The notes below the pieces were generated by a model. That model saw nothing but the letters and a program-made list of their open reading frames with translations, was not told the origin of the DNA and did not search any database. Positions 8,288-16,354 of a DNA stretch of 38,864 nt are shown here, in pieces. Source of the DNA: Minisyncoccus sp041650175. GTDB lineage: Bacteria; Patescibacteriota; Minisyncoccia; Minisyncoccales; Minisyncoccaceae. A program made the position numbers and the translations under genes. Numbering within the stretch: position 1 is the first letter of the stretch; every line of letters begins with the position of its first letter. Where the stretch lies: contig JBAZLS010000006.1 of assembly GCA_041650175.1 (NCBI GenBank), positions 1-38,864 on the forward strand, read 5' to 3'.

Positions 8288-9535
8288 TTAAATCTTTGAT
8301 TGATCAATAAAAGCGAATTCTGATAATACGAATTTACTTCTTAGAGGGTTAAGTTTTGGGTGGTACCACATGCTTTCAATATCATCAGTCAACGCATTCC
8401 CTAAGTAAAGAATGTTTTCTGATTTCATCTTAGAATCAAGATAGCACTCGCCTTTGCTTCCGATTGAAAAGTTATAAATACCAAGACTTATAGCAGTTAG
8501 AGCCCCCTTAAAAGGATAAAACTGATTATCATTTATCCTATTAATATTTTCTTCCCAAAAAGGATTTCCGGAATCGATATCCTTATCGATTATTAGTTGA
8601 AGATATTTTTTCCCGAGTAAATATAATTGTTCGTTAGATAAAAACCATCCACTCATTGTTTCCTTTGCTCGTCCATATGGTGCTAAGGGATTTAGATACA
8701 GATATTTGGCGCCATATTTTTTATAAATTTTAACAATTCCATTAATTTCATTGATATTGCGATTGTTTATGGTTGATGAAATTGTATATGAGATATTATA
8801 TTTTTTCAGCAATGACATTCTGCGAATTGCCTTATCGAAAGACCCTGTTCCCCTGATAAAATCATGAGTTTTTTTTGATTCTCCGTCAAGGCTTACTTGG
8901 ATGTCATTTAGGTGAGATATTTTTTTTAACCTTATTATATGTTCATCGCTTATTTCATCAAAATCAGTTAATAAGGATATCGAAAATTTTAATTTATCAG
9001 CCTCTTCTAATATGTCAAAAATATCACTTCTTAGAAGTGGTTCTCCTCCAGTTACCACGATTGAACAAACACCAGATTCTCGGAGCTTTCTGAGAATATA
9101 TATCCACTTATCAAAATTATATTCATCTTGTTGATATATGGGAGATGATTTGTTTACGCAGTGTTTGCATGCTTTTGAACATATATTAGTAATATAAATA
9201 GTTACGCTTACTGGTGATACTAGACAGTCCTTTCTGAGATTATTTTTTTCTTCGAAAAAGATTAATCCTTTCTGATTGGTATTTTTTTCTAATAACCGAT
9301 CAAGGCATAAGCTTTCTAAAAAGATAAGCAATTTGTTTTTTGAAATTATGAATCCTTTTCTTTTTAAGATTTTATGCAGTTCGATTATTGTTAAAGCATT
9401 TATCAATTCCTTTATGATTTCAAATGAATCCTCATTAAATTGATAAAAGTTTCCGTTTGTTGTGTTACATAATAGACAGCCAAACCATTCTTTTCTGAGA
9501 ATAGTGTTTTCATTAAGACTAAATTTGCATGTCAT
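8288..9535 (-). CDS. Radical-SAM peptide maturase with PqqD-like N-terminus
   Basis: A 415-aa enzyme counted from ATG 9535, which has GGTG 8 nt upstream; an in-frame GTG lies at 9544. Residues 1-85 resemble a PqqD/RRE peptide-binding domain (YQFNEDSFEIIKELI, then a helical pair). The radical-SAM core has the cluster motif CSKACKHC (Cys 119, 123, 126) and the SAM motif GGEP at 163-166. The C-terminus has SPASM-like spacing (GECYLDS, LGNALTDDIESMW, LNPLRSKF) but only one cysteine and then ends early, so auxiliary clusters are probably lost or incomplete. Such enzymes modify ribosomally made peptides. A 35-codon ORF lies 37 nt upstream. Confidence 0.85.
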   Translation of the reverse strand: MTCKFSLNENTILRKEWFGCLLCNTTNGNFYQFNEDSFEIIKELINALTIIELHKILKRKGFIISKNKLLIFLESLCLDRLLEKNTNQKGLIFFEEKNNLRKDCLVSPVSVTIYITNICSKACKHCVNKSSPIYQQDEYNFDKWIYILRKLRESGVCSIVVTGGEPLLRSDIFDILEEADKLKFSISLLTDFDEISDEHIIRLKKISHLNDIQVSLDGESKKTHDFIRGTGSFDKAIRRMSLLKKYNISYTISSTINNRNINEINGIVKIYKKYGAKYLYLNPLAPYGRAKETMSGWFLSNEQLYLLGKKYLQLIIDKDIDSGNPFWEENINRINDNQFYPFKGALTAISLGIYNFSIGSKGECYLDSKMKSENILYLGNALTDDIESMWYHPKLNPLRSKFVLSEFAFIDQSKI

Positions 9536-9572
9536 CTTTATCACCTAATAAAAAAATAAGAAATGTTGTTTT

Positions 9573-9680
9573 TTACTTTCTCTCTGCGGAACTTGGAACT
9601 GAGCATTTTGTGTAGTTCAGCATGAGGGCTGGTTGAGTTTTAATTACTTTAACTTTGCCAGGGCTTAGTTTCCTTTTCAC
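9573..9680 (-). CDS. Candidate RiPP precursor peptide, 35 aa
   Basis: This short ORF starts at GTG 9680 and ends at TAA 9573. It has an excellent ribosome site, AAAGGAGG, about 8 nt before the GTG, which is stronger than most sites in the window. The peptide starts MKRKLSPGKVKVIKTQ and ends NYTKCSVPSSAERK; it has one cysteine (residue 26). The basic N-terminal part would be the leader bound by the PqqD-like domain, and the C-terminal NYTKCSVPSS part the likely core. It lies immediately upstream of, and in line with, the radical-SAM gene. Inferred from position, size and ribosome site, not from homology. Confidence 0.65.
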   Translation of the reverse strand: MKRKLSPGKVKVIKTQPALMLNYTKCSVPSSAERK

Positions 9681-9736
9681 TTCTTAACCTCCTTTTAGTT
9701 TTTAATGAACTCATTGGGAGCTTTATCCCTCGTTCA

Positions 9737-9770
9737 ATTATACGCTAAGCTATTATCTAGTGGTTGTCAA
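9737..9770 (-). promoter_or_regulatory. Promoter-like elements upstream of the precursor ORF
   Basis: On the minus strand there is a perfect TATAAT (9737-9742) and a perfect TTGACA (9765-9770). They are 22 nt apart, longer than the usual 16-18, so the pair may not work as one promoter. The distance from TATAAT to the GTG is about 56 nt. Confidence 0.4.
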
Positions 9771-9811
9771 AGTCTTACTTAGATTCTAGTTTGAAGCCCA
9801 TAGTTTTTCGG

Positions 9812-9876
9812 GTTCGAATCCTACTCGTATCCGCGACATTAAAAAACACTTCTTTCCTTGGGAGTGATTTTTTAAT
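9812..9876 (+). other. tRNA 3'-end-like segment followed by a hairpin
   Basis: GGGTTCGAATCCTAC has the sequence of a tRNA T-arm and is identical to 15 nt of the tRNA-Trp T-arm at 21335-21349, though on the opposite strand. No 5' half, D-arm or anticodon arm can be folded upstream, so it is not a tRNA gene. A hairpin, CATTAAAAAACACT with AGTGATTTTTTAATG, follows at 9837-9876. The whole spacer 9681-10022 holds only the promoter elements, this segment and repeat copy 3. Confidence 0.5.
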
Positions 9877-9885
9877 GCAGACAAG

Positions 9886-9970
9886 GTCAGTCTAGAACCC
9901 CTACCCTTCAAGCAGTGTAAGGGTTCTTTGGGGGTTTTGTGATTCATGGATTTAAGGTATCTAGGTCTAA
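9886..9970 (+). repeat. Dispersed ~100-bp element, copy 3
   Basis: The hairpin AGAACCC (9894-9900) / GGGTTCT (9921-9927) encloses TACCCTTCAAGCAGTGTA, followed by GGGGGTTTTGTGATT and a degenerate terminus TATCTAGGTCTAA at 9959. It is collinear with copies 1 and 2. Confidence 0.65.
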
Positions 9971-10022
9971 ATAAATAAAATTCAGCTAGTAAATTTTTAG
10001 ATAAAACTTCATAATAAAGGTA

Positions 10023-10631
10023 ATGAATAAACAATTATTACAACTTAAAAAAGAATTCGGTAAATATGGCAGCTGGGCCTTATGGGACGAAAATGGAAGA
10101 ATAACTGAAATAATTGAAAAACCTGAATTTCAAAGCTTAATCAAACCAAGCATTATTTTTGTTGGTTTAAATGCTAGTATGGAATTGCTAAATTTAGAAG
10201 ACTGGATAAATTACCATGGCGAATGTTGTAGGTTTGGTAAGATTAAATCTTGGAAACAGACACACGCATCCAAATTAGCAGAAGCTCTACGAGAAAAAGA
10301 GTTTGAGGTCTTCGCGGGTGCTTATATGACTGATATAGTTAAAGATGACAATAATCCCAATAGTAATAATATAGCCAAAGAAGCTAATCTTCATAATATA
10401 GAATTATTTGAAAATGAATTAAATCTTTTATCTAAAATTTCTGGTTCGGATGAATTTCGTATTATATGTATTGGAAATAAAAGTTTTGATATTTTGAATA
10501 AAATAACAAAGTATAAAATAGATAAAATATGGCACTATTCTGCATATCAGCTCGGATGGGAAGGAGTTAAAGAAAGAATTCGACAGGACTTAAGAGAAAT
10601 AATTAAAAAAATAGAAAATAAAATAGCGTAA
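10023..10631 (+). CDS. Conserved hypothetical protein, UDG-fold-like
   Basis: A 202-aa protein. The pattern SWALWDENG ... SIIFVGLNAS ... GAYMTDIVKD ... IICIGNKSFDIL resembles a widespread family of hypothetical proteins. In that family the GLNxS loop takes the position of the first motif of uracil-DNA-glycosylase-like folds. A DNA-repair role is therefore possible but not demonstrated. It is preceded by AATAAAGGTA, a usable ribosome site, and is not in an operon. Confidence 0.55.
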   Translation: MNKQLLQLKKEFGKYGSWALWDENGRITEIIEKPEFQSLIKPSIIFVGLNASMELLNLEDWINYHGECCRFGKIKSWKQTHASKLAEALREKEFEVFAGAYMTDIVKDDNNPNSNNIAKEANLHNIELFENELNLLSKISGSDEFRIICIGNKSFDILNKITKYKIDKIWHYSAYQLGWEGVKERIRQDLREIIKKIENKIA

Positions 10632-10647
10632 AGACTAAAATTATTAA

Positions 10648-11370
10648 TTAACTAAATTTCATTATAATTTTTTTAATACTTAACCAATAATACCAACATT
10701 TACTTAAAGTTTTTGATAAAAACTTTCTATTTGGAATCATGCAGTATGGACCACAAACATTAGATTTATAAAAAAATAACTGTAATAGTATTTTATTATG
10801 ATCATCTTCATATAAGAAAGATTGATAATTCTTAAAGGGGTTTTCTCCTCTTGGAATAACTTCGTATTGTTCTCCATTTTTTCCATATCCAGAGATATAA
10901 AAATCACAAACTATCCTACTTTTTATAGAAAAATTTTTTAAAGACAAAACGGTATCTTTTTCTCCCAATTCTTTGTTCATAAAATTAAGTTCTGCGATAG
11001 AAAAACCTATTAAATGTAAAAAATTAATAGGTTTTTTTATTTTGTCTATTGCAGGGTATTTAATCATTGGTCTAATATTGCCAACACCACTAGGACCAGC
11101 ATCCTTATAGGCAACATTTCCATCAACATGATAACTAACTTCGAGACGATCGCTTAATAATTTTTGTTTTCCAAATTTTTTAATCCCATTAACAGTATCA
11201 ATAACAACATCTTTTACATAATTTATTCTTTTTTTAGGAAATCCCTCAAATGTTATTTTATATTCATATAACTTATCATTTTTATATATGGACTGAATAT
11301 TAAAAAGTCTTTTAATTTTATTTCCCTTCTCTGTTTTTATTAAAATTCTATTTTTATGCTTTGATGCCAT
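10648..11370 (-). CDS. Hypothetical protein, 240 aa
   Basis: A basic N-terminus (ASKHKNRILIKTEKGNKIKR) leads into a beta-rich middle with LEVSYHVDGNVAYKD, a strand-turn-strand with a histidine also seen in the protein at 13020-13730 (FKLSIHPEA). Near the C-terminus are two cysteines in NVCGPYC. No membrane segment and no recognised family. It lies downstream of the KAP NTPase gene on the same strand with a 138-nt gap. Confidence 0.5.
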   Translation of the reverse strand: MASKHKNRILIKTEKGNKIKRLFNIQSIYKNDKLYEYKITFEGFPKKRINYVKDVVIDTVNGIKKFGKQKLLSDRLEVSYHVDGNVAYKDAGPSGVGNIRPMIKYPAIDKIKKPINFLHLIGFSIAELNFMNKELGEKDTVLSLKNFSIKSRIVCDFYISGYGKNGEQYEVIPRGENPFKNYQSFLYEDDHNKILLQLFFYKSNVCGPYCMIPNRKFLSKTLSKCWYYWLSIKKIIMKFS

Positions 11371-11508
11371 ATTAATTAATATAAAAATAATATCTATTAT
11401 CTAGTATAAATCCGATTTTTATATTATTATTTGACATTTTTTACATTTTTTTGAGAAGAGTACATTGTTTCTAGATTTTTAATAAATATCAATGATTAAC
11501 ATTTGAAT

Positions 11509-12924
11509 CTACCATTCATTTTTAATATATTTTTTATTATCTATGTATTCAATTAACAAATCGAAAAACATTTTTTCCTCTTGATTGCTTAAAACCTTGA
11601 TACTATCCAAATTTTCATTATCGAGATCAATTTGATAATGATTCCAATTAATAGGAATGCCCTTGCTTTCTGGCAATTTTATTTCTAAATATCTAAGCAT
11701 AGCCTTTATGTATGGTCTGAATGGCATCCTTTTTTTGATTTTTGTTTTACTATTTTTAATTAATTCTAATTTTTCGATAAAATTTTCTGTACTTGAAAAA
11801 ATATGAATAGCCACTTTTATTGCCTTATCAAATATTTTTTGAAATGTATCTGTTCTGTCTTGAAAAGTATCTTCTGTAAAACTACCTTTCCTTAGTTCAG
11901 TTAATTCGTATTTCGTTGCTTTCAAAAGTTCTCTAAGATTTATAATTTCACCATCAATTGCTATGGTTAAGATATAGACAAGGAAAAGTTTAATATATCC
12001 ACTATCTCCCATAGCATCATTTAGATTCGGCTCTCCATTTTTTATCTCTTTAACAATATCATCGACTATATTAATAATAGCTTTTTTATTGTCAAAATAA
12101 TATGGATCTATAGAATAAAATTTATCTATATATCCTGTAAAATCAGCATTTCTTCCATATTTATGATGGAAAATATGTTTTAGGTTTGTGAAATCTGCAA
12201 CAATAATTATTGAGTCGAATCCAAATTTATTTTCATTTTCTCTTTCGAAATAAGCAGATAAAATATTGAAAATTCTGAAAGTGTGTTCAGGATCAATTCT
12301 GTCTAAATCATCTAAAATAAGAACACTTTTTTTATCACCTTTTTGTTGTGCAATTTTTTCTTTCAAGAGATGGCTAAAATAATCAACCTCGGAAATATTT
12401 TTCTTTTTAATCTCTTCAATATATTTATTTACTACTCCTTTTTCCCCTTTTTCATATTCTTTTTTAAATTCTTGGAATTCTTTATCCATTTCAAGTAAGT
12501 TTTTTAATGGACGACCTAGCTTAACAAGAGGAATAGTTTCTGAGCAGGGCTCCATAAGAGAAAGAGCTGTTTGTAGTGAAGAATTTATTGTTATATTTTG
12601 CTTGCACCATGAAAAAAAGAGCAAAAAAGAATCTTTAATTCCTTCAGTTTTTTTCTCTTGAAATATATTACTATTTTTCGCCAGCAATTCTATGAGAATG
12701 TCATATTTAATTAATTCCAAAATATCTTCATTATTGCTAATTTGATAATTAACAGGATAGAGATGGAAAACTTCATATTTATCTTGGTGTGAATTAAAAA
12801 AGTCATTAAGGAAGTATGTTTTCCCTATGCCAAATTTTCCAGAAAAAAATATTCTTGAATTGTCTGGTATATCAAAAACATTTTTGAAATCATTTTTTAT
12901 TGTGTCAATCGGAATTTTTATCAT
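11509..12924 (-). CDS. KAP-family P-loop NTPase
   Basis: A 471-aa protein. The Walker A motif GKFGIGKT lies at residues 29-36 and a KAP-type Walker B, VLILDDLDR, at about 201-209. A long helical insertion sits between them (about 60-190), as is usual for KAP NTPases. Some members are membrane-associated, but the segment around 110-135 here is only weakly hydrophobic. KAP NTPases occur in many phage-defence and mobile loci. The two flanking genes are unknown proteins of about 240 aa on the same strand. Confidence 0.8.
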   Translation of the reverse strand: MIKIPIDTIKNDFKNVFDIPDNSRIFFSGKFGIGKTYFLNDFFNSHQDKYEVFHLYPVNYQISNNEDILELIKYDILIELLAKNSNIFQEKKTEGIKDSFLLFFSWCKQNITINSSLQTALSLMEPCSETIPLVKLGRPLKNLLEMDKEFQEFKKEYEKGEKGVVNKYIEEIKKKNISEVDYFSHLLKEKIAQQKGDKKSVLILDDLDRIDPEHTFRIFNILSAYFERENENKFGFDSIIIVADFTNLKHIFHHKYGRNADFTGYIDKFYSIDPYYFDNKKAIINIVDDIVKEIKNGEPNLNDAMGDSGYIKLFLVYILTIAIDGEIINLRELLKATKYELTELRKGSFTEDTFQDRTDTFQKIFDKAIKVAIHIFSSTENFIEKLELIKNSKTKIKKRMPFRPYIKAMLRYLEIKLPESKGIPINWNHYQIDLDNENLDSIKVLSNQEEKMFFDLLIEYIDNKKYIKNEW

Positions 12925-13019
12925 GATTATTTGCAGTATTTATTTTTATAAATTAAAACATCTCTTTTGAAATTATATTTGATAAAATTTTTACTTTATC
13001 ATATCTAAACCGCTTACTA

Positions 13020-13730
13020 CTATTTGATAATTTTTAATCCATTAATTTCTGCTAAAGTAATTAATTTTCCATCTTCTGGCTTACTAAATAAAATGGCAGA
13101 TAAATTTTTAAAAGAAGGATTTTCTTTTAATAGTGTAAATTTTTTATGAAAATTTGGAATACTTATATTAAAATTAACATATCTTGCGGTAATTAATACA
13201 AATTCTTTTGATGGTAATTCTATAACTTTAACTTGTTCAAACTTATCAAAAGATAATTTTATATATTTTTTTAATATTGTATAGTCTTTTTTATTTACGT
13301 CAAAAGGAGGTTTATTTTTTGAATAAAAAATATCTATCCTAACAGCACAATTTCTTTTTGCGATTTTAAAAGCATAGTCAAAATCTTCTAAATTATTAAT
13401 ATTTAATTTTCCATTTAAATAATTTGTTGGGAAAAAAATAGAAATAACAGAAACGGCTCCTTTTTCTGGTGTAATTGGTCTCGTCCATCTTATTGGTTTA
13501 GGAGGTAAAAATCCTTTTTTCAGGATATTTTTAGCATAATCATTTATAATTCCTATTTGACATACCTTAGAATCTTTTGCTTCTGGATGTATACTTAACT
13601 TAAAAGCACCTCCTATTTTAATTGCTGATATATAAATATGATTATTTCTAGAACTTATAAACCAAATAGATGATTTTGGTTTATTTTTATTATCACAAAT
13701 AAAAAATTTAAATTTATCTTTTTGGGCCAT
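13020..13730 (-). CDS. Hypothetical protein, 236 aa
   Basis: The N-terminus is a run of strands (FKFFICDN, SIWFISSRNNHIYISAIKIG, AFKLSIHPEA). The middle contains WTRPITPEKGAVSVISIFFP, and the C-terminus is alpha/beta. There is no signal peptide. It resembles the protein at 10648-11370 only in size and the short S-x-H strand. It is upstream of the KAP gene (95-nt gap) and could be cotranscribed with it. No family recognised. Confidence 0.5.
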   Translation of the reverse strand: MAQKDKFKFFICDNKNKPKSSIWFISSRNNHIYISAIKIGGAFKLSIHPEAKDSKVCQIGIINDYAKNILKKGFLPPKPIRWTRPITPEKGAVSVISIFFPTNYLNGKLNINNLEDFDYAFKIAKRNCAVRIDIFYSKNKPPFDVNKKDYTILKKYIKLSFDKFEQVKVIELPSKEFVLITARYVNFNISIPNFHKKFTLLKENPSFKNLSAILFSKPEDGKLITLAEINGLKIIK

Positions 13731-13735
13731 AAATT

Positions 13736-13756
13736 AAAGCACCTCAAAAAGAGGTG
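13736..13756. terminator. Hairpin AGCACCTC/GAGGTGTT
   Basis: A 7-8 bp GC-rich stem with loop AAAAA, six nt before the ATG of the minus-strand gene at 13730. It could end transcription coming from the right or act as a leader structure. Confidence 0.4.
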
Positions 13757-13869
13757 TTATTATTACCAACTATTAAATTTAATATTTTTGCGAAATGAGA
13801 CATTTTTTTAAGTGAATTAGGACGTCAGGCGCCTCGTTGGCTTATTTATACTACTTTTGCTTTGTTGAT

Positions 13870-14247
13870 ACAAGAGCGGCAGGCTTGATTTCTTGGAAAG
13901 AAATCTAGGGCGTAGCTATGACTGATAGCGAGCCAGCCGGAGGAAAATTTTACCAAAAATTTATCCGATGGTCGAACTTGTTCGAATTCTGCCAGCAGGA
14001 TTCTTTTCAGAAATCATTGTTATAATTTCTGAAAACCTGGGTTTTAATCCATCCGTCAGCTGGCGGAATTTAAAACCCTTCGAATGAAACGGATTCGCCT
14101 CTCGGTCGCTTTCTACTGAAAGCGCCTCAAGGCCTGGCTCGGCCCAGCCGGCCTCCGCCTTCGAATCCTGCCAGCACGTGTCCAATAAAAAATACCCAAG
14201 AATTTGGGTATTTTGTTATTGGCAGGGCTTGTGGGAAGAAATTGGAG
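13870..14247. repeat. Repeat-rich spacer with tRNA-like and palindromic pieces
   Basis: No gene is seen in 13731-14341. It holds GGCTTGATT-hairpin-GGGCGTAGCT...GCGAGCC (13872-13935, related to 21543-21590) and TTCGAATTCTGCCAGCA at 13982. Next come a CAGAAAT/ATTTCTG hairpin, GTCAGCTGGC palindromes and TTCGAATCCTGCCAGCA at 14160. It ends with an AAATACCCAA/TTGGGTATTTT hairpin and GGCAGGGCTTGTGGGAAGAA. Long frames here lack ribosome sites and consist of repeat sequence. Confidence 0.6.
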
Positions 14248-14341
14248 AATATTTCAATAACGGCGGGCTTATTTTGAGTTAATTTTTTGAAATTAATTAT
14301 ATACATTCTCATATGTTTAATATATAATTCTATTAAGCATT

Positions 14342-15427
14342 ATGAAACTTTTATATAAAAGTCAAAAATATAAAAAGCACTCATTGAAGATTGCGCGTAA
14401 GCAATTAAAAAGAAGGCTTTTGCGTAAGAAGAGAGATAAGCATTTTTATAGAAGTGTTTATAAAAAAACATCTGATGATCAGCGAAGTTTACGTATAAAA
14501 CGTAAGTATAAACAAACGGTAAATGCCCCTTCGAATCTATCTTTCCTAGAAGACCCTAACTCTGTTGTGCTGTTTCTTACTAAAATTGAATCAATTTTAA
14601 GTAATAGCAAATCTTTATATGTGGAAATGAAATTTGTAGAAAAAATTGATTACGCCACAATAACTGCACTTTTTGCAATTTTGTATACTTCAAGGAAAAA
14701 AGGTATTAAAATTGATGGAAGCATGCCTGGAAATCCTTTGGCTCGTAGCATCTTAATGAAGTCTGGGTTTATTTATACCTTATTTAGTGATAACCCTATC
14801 GTAGGACATAAGTATGAGTTTACAGCAAATAATCAGTTATTTACTCTAAATGACAGAGATATGAATGTTGTAGAGGAAATCGTAGATTCTGTTTCCACCG
14901 TTCTTGCGGGGGAAAAATGTAAAATTCCTGGATTATATACGACCGTTGGTGAGTTAATGGATAACACCATTACTCATGCCGCAGAAAACGAAAATGAGCG
15001 TTGGTGGCTCTCAATAAATTGTAATCACATTGATAAAAAAGTTGAATTTGTTTTTATTGACTATGGGATAGGTATTTTTACTAGTTTGTCTCGGAAAAGT
15101 GGTAAAGAGAAAATAAAGAAAATTTTTGACGAAGTGTGTAAAAGTTTTGGAGTTGATGCTGTTGAAAGGCATCTTGAGGCAATAGTAAAGAGATCTGCAG
15201 GAGAAGAGTTTAATTTATCTGATGGGCATGGTGAAGGGATTTATGGAATATATAATTCTTTACAAAGAGGAGATTTAAATAGTCTTTATATAATAAGCAA
15301 TAATGCTTATGGGGATATAGCAAATAATAGATATATTAAGCTCAAAAGAGAATTAAAAGGCACATTGTATTATTGGGAAATTTGTGTTAATAATATAAAA
15401 AAATATGACTATATCAATAGCAAATGA
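14342..15427 (+). CDS. GHKL-type ATPase with basic N-terminus and STAS-like region
   Basis: A 361-aa protein. Residues 1-60 are very basic (KKHSLKIARKQLKRRLLRKK), which suggests nucleic-acid or membrane contact. Residues 65-155 look like a STAS fold. Residues 175-350 form a histidine-kinase-type ATPase: N-box GELMDNTITHA (E204, N208), G1 box DYGIGI at 240 and G2 box GHGEGIYGI at 295. There is no phosphoacceptor H-box, so it is not a typical sensor kinase; an anti-sigma-like switch or ATP-driven module is more likely. It overlaps the DUF4325 gene by 23 nt. Confidence 0.75.
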   Translation: MKLLYKSQKYKKHSLKIARKQLKRRLLRKKRDKHFYRSVYKKTSDDQRSLRIKRKYKQTVNAPSNLSFLEDPNSVVLFLTKIESILSNSKSLYVEMKFVEKIDYATITALFAILYTSRKKGIKIDGSMPGNPLARSILMKSGFIYTLFSDNPIVGHKYEFTANNQLFTLNDRDMNVVEEIVDSVSTVLAGEKCKIPGLYTTVGELMDNTITHAAENENERWWLSINCNHIDKKVEFVFIDYGIGIFTSLSRKSGKEKIKKIFDEVCKSFGVDAVERHLEAIVKRSAGEEFNLSDGHGEGIYGIYNSLQRGDLNSLYIISNNAYGDIANNRYIKLKRELKGTLYYWEICVNNIKKYDYINSK

Positions 15428-15743
15428 TTTTTCTAAAACTCCTGGTTTTAGATATAAAATTCAAAGCCCTGGAATATCAGGAGAAGAATTTAGAGATAAT
15501 ATACTTGAACCGAAATATAAGGTAGCTCAGCAAAACGGAGAAGTTTTGGAGGTGGTGCTAGATGGAACATCTGGGTATCTTACAAGTTTTCTTGAAGAGG
15601 CTTTTGGCGGACTACAAAGGAAGGTTTATCCTGAAAAAGTTAGCATGATTCAAATTATTTCTAACGACGAAAAGCATTGGATTGATACAATAATGAAGCG
15701 TTATATTCCTAGAGCTTATGAAGAAATGCAATCAAAACAGTAG
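15405..15743 (+). CDS. DUF4325 (STAS-like) protein
   Basis: A 112-aa protein. The stretch EVVLDGTSGYLTSFLEEAFGGL is the signature region of DUF4325, a STAS-like domain often encoded with or fused to HATPase domains. It starts within the end of the ATPase gene and its own end overlaps the next gene by 26 nt, so the three are translationally coupled. In STAS/HATPase pairs the ATPase can bind or phosphorylate the STAS partner. Here that is an inference. Confidence 0.75.
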   Translation: MTISIANDFSKTPGFRYKIQSPGISGEEFRDNILEPKYKVAQQNGEVLEVVLDGTSGYLTSFLEEAFGGLQRKVYPEKVSMIQIISNDEKHWIDTIMKRYIPRAYEEMQSKQ

Positions 15744-16320
15744 TTTTTTGGTTTTTTATGCATTGGGACTATTGTCTGCTTTTTTTGTTTTTCTAATATG
15801 TCACATTCCTTTATCAACTTTTTTTTCGAATTTAAGCTATCAGGTTGATGTTGCTAGTTTATTCTCTCTTCTTGCAACTTCTGTCTTTGGTTTTTATTTT
15901 ACTGTAATTTTAAATAAAAAACAGGCCATAAATAAGGTAGAGAATGATTTATTGATTGATTATTTTGATAAGTTTCAAAAAGACTTTGGTGACGTTATCC
16001 ATTCTATGGTATCAAGTGACAAAGTCGAGCTTTCAACGGTTACTAGTTTTTTTAAAAAAAATAGTATGTACATGCAGGAATTGGTTGATCTTATTGGCAT
16101 AAAAATAGATCCTAAAAAACTAGATGATGTGCAGCTGAGTATCAATGACTTAAGAGGACTATTTTCAGATATTCCTCGAGATGGCGATGTTGAAGATGGA
16201 ATAAGGGTGTCCGGTGGTTATCTTGTTTACTCTCAAAAACAAAAAGAAAAAATGATTGATGGTATAAGAAAATTTAGAAAAAGTGTTTTCTTGGTAATAA
16301 CTTTAATAAATAGGAGTTAA
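15718..16320 (+). CDS. Membrane protein with cytoplasmic helical tail, 200 aa
   Basis: Two hydrophobic segments (about residues 10-36 and 43-65) are followed by a 135-residue soluble, mostly helical part (KVENDLLIDYFDKFQKDFG, EKMIDGIRKFRKSVF). It is the third, overlapping gene of the ATPase/DUF4325 operon and could be its membrane sensor or effector. No enzyme motif is seen. The family is not recognised. Confidence 0.6.
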   Translation: MKKCNQNSSFLVFYALGLLSAFFVFLICHIPLSTFFSNLSYQVDVASLFSLLATSVFGFYFTVILNKKQAINKVENDLLIDYFDKFQKDFGDVIHSMVSSDKVELSTVTSFFKKNSMYMQELVDLIGIKIDPKKLDDVQLSINDLRGLFSDIPRDGDVEDGIRVSGGYLVYSQKQKEKMIDGIRKFRKSVFLVITLINRS

Positions 16321-16354
16321 TTTTTGTGTTTTTGATGATATTGAAGGTTTTTTG

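Noticed and set aside
9780..9840. A tRNA gene ending at 9840
   Set aside because: Only the T-loop and one stem strand are tRNA-like; the flanking bases do not pair and no anticodon arm can be found.
541..14250. Integron cassette array with attC sites
   Set aside because: The spacers are repeated and hairpin-rich, but I could not find paired RYYYAAC/GTTRRRY core sites at the ends, and there is no tyrosine integron integrase in the window.
13961..14312. Minus-strand ORFs in the 14-kb spacer
   Set aside because: They run through tRNA-like fragments and palindromes, and no ribosome site precedes them.
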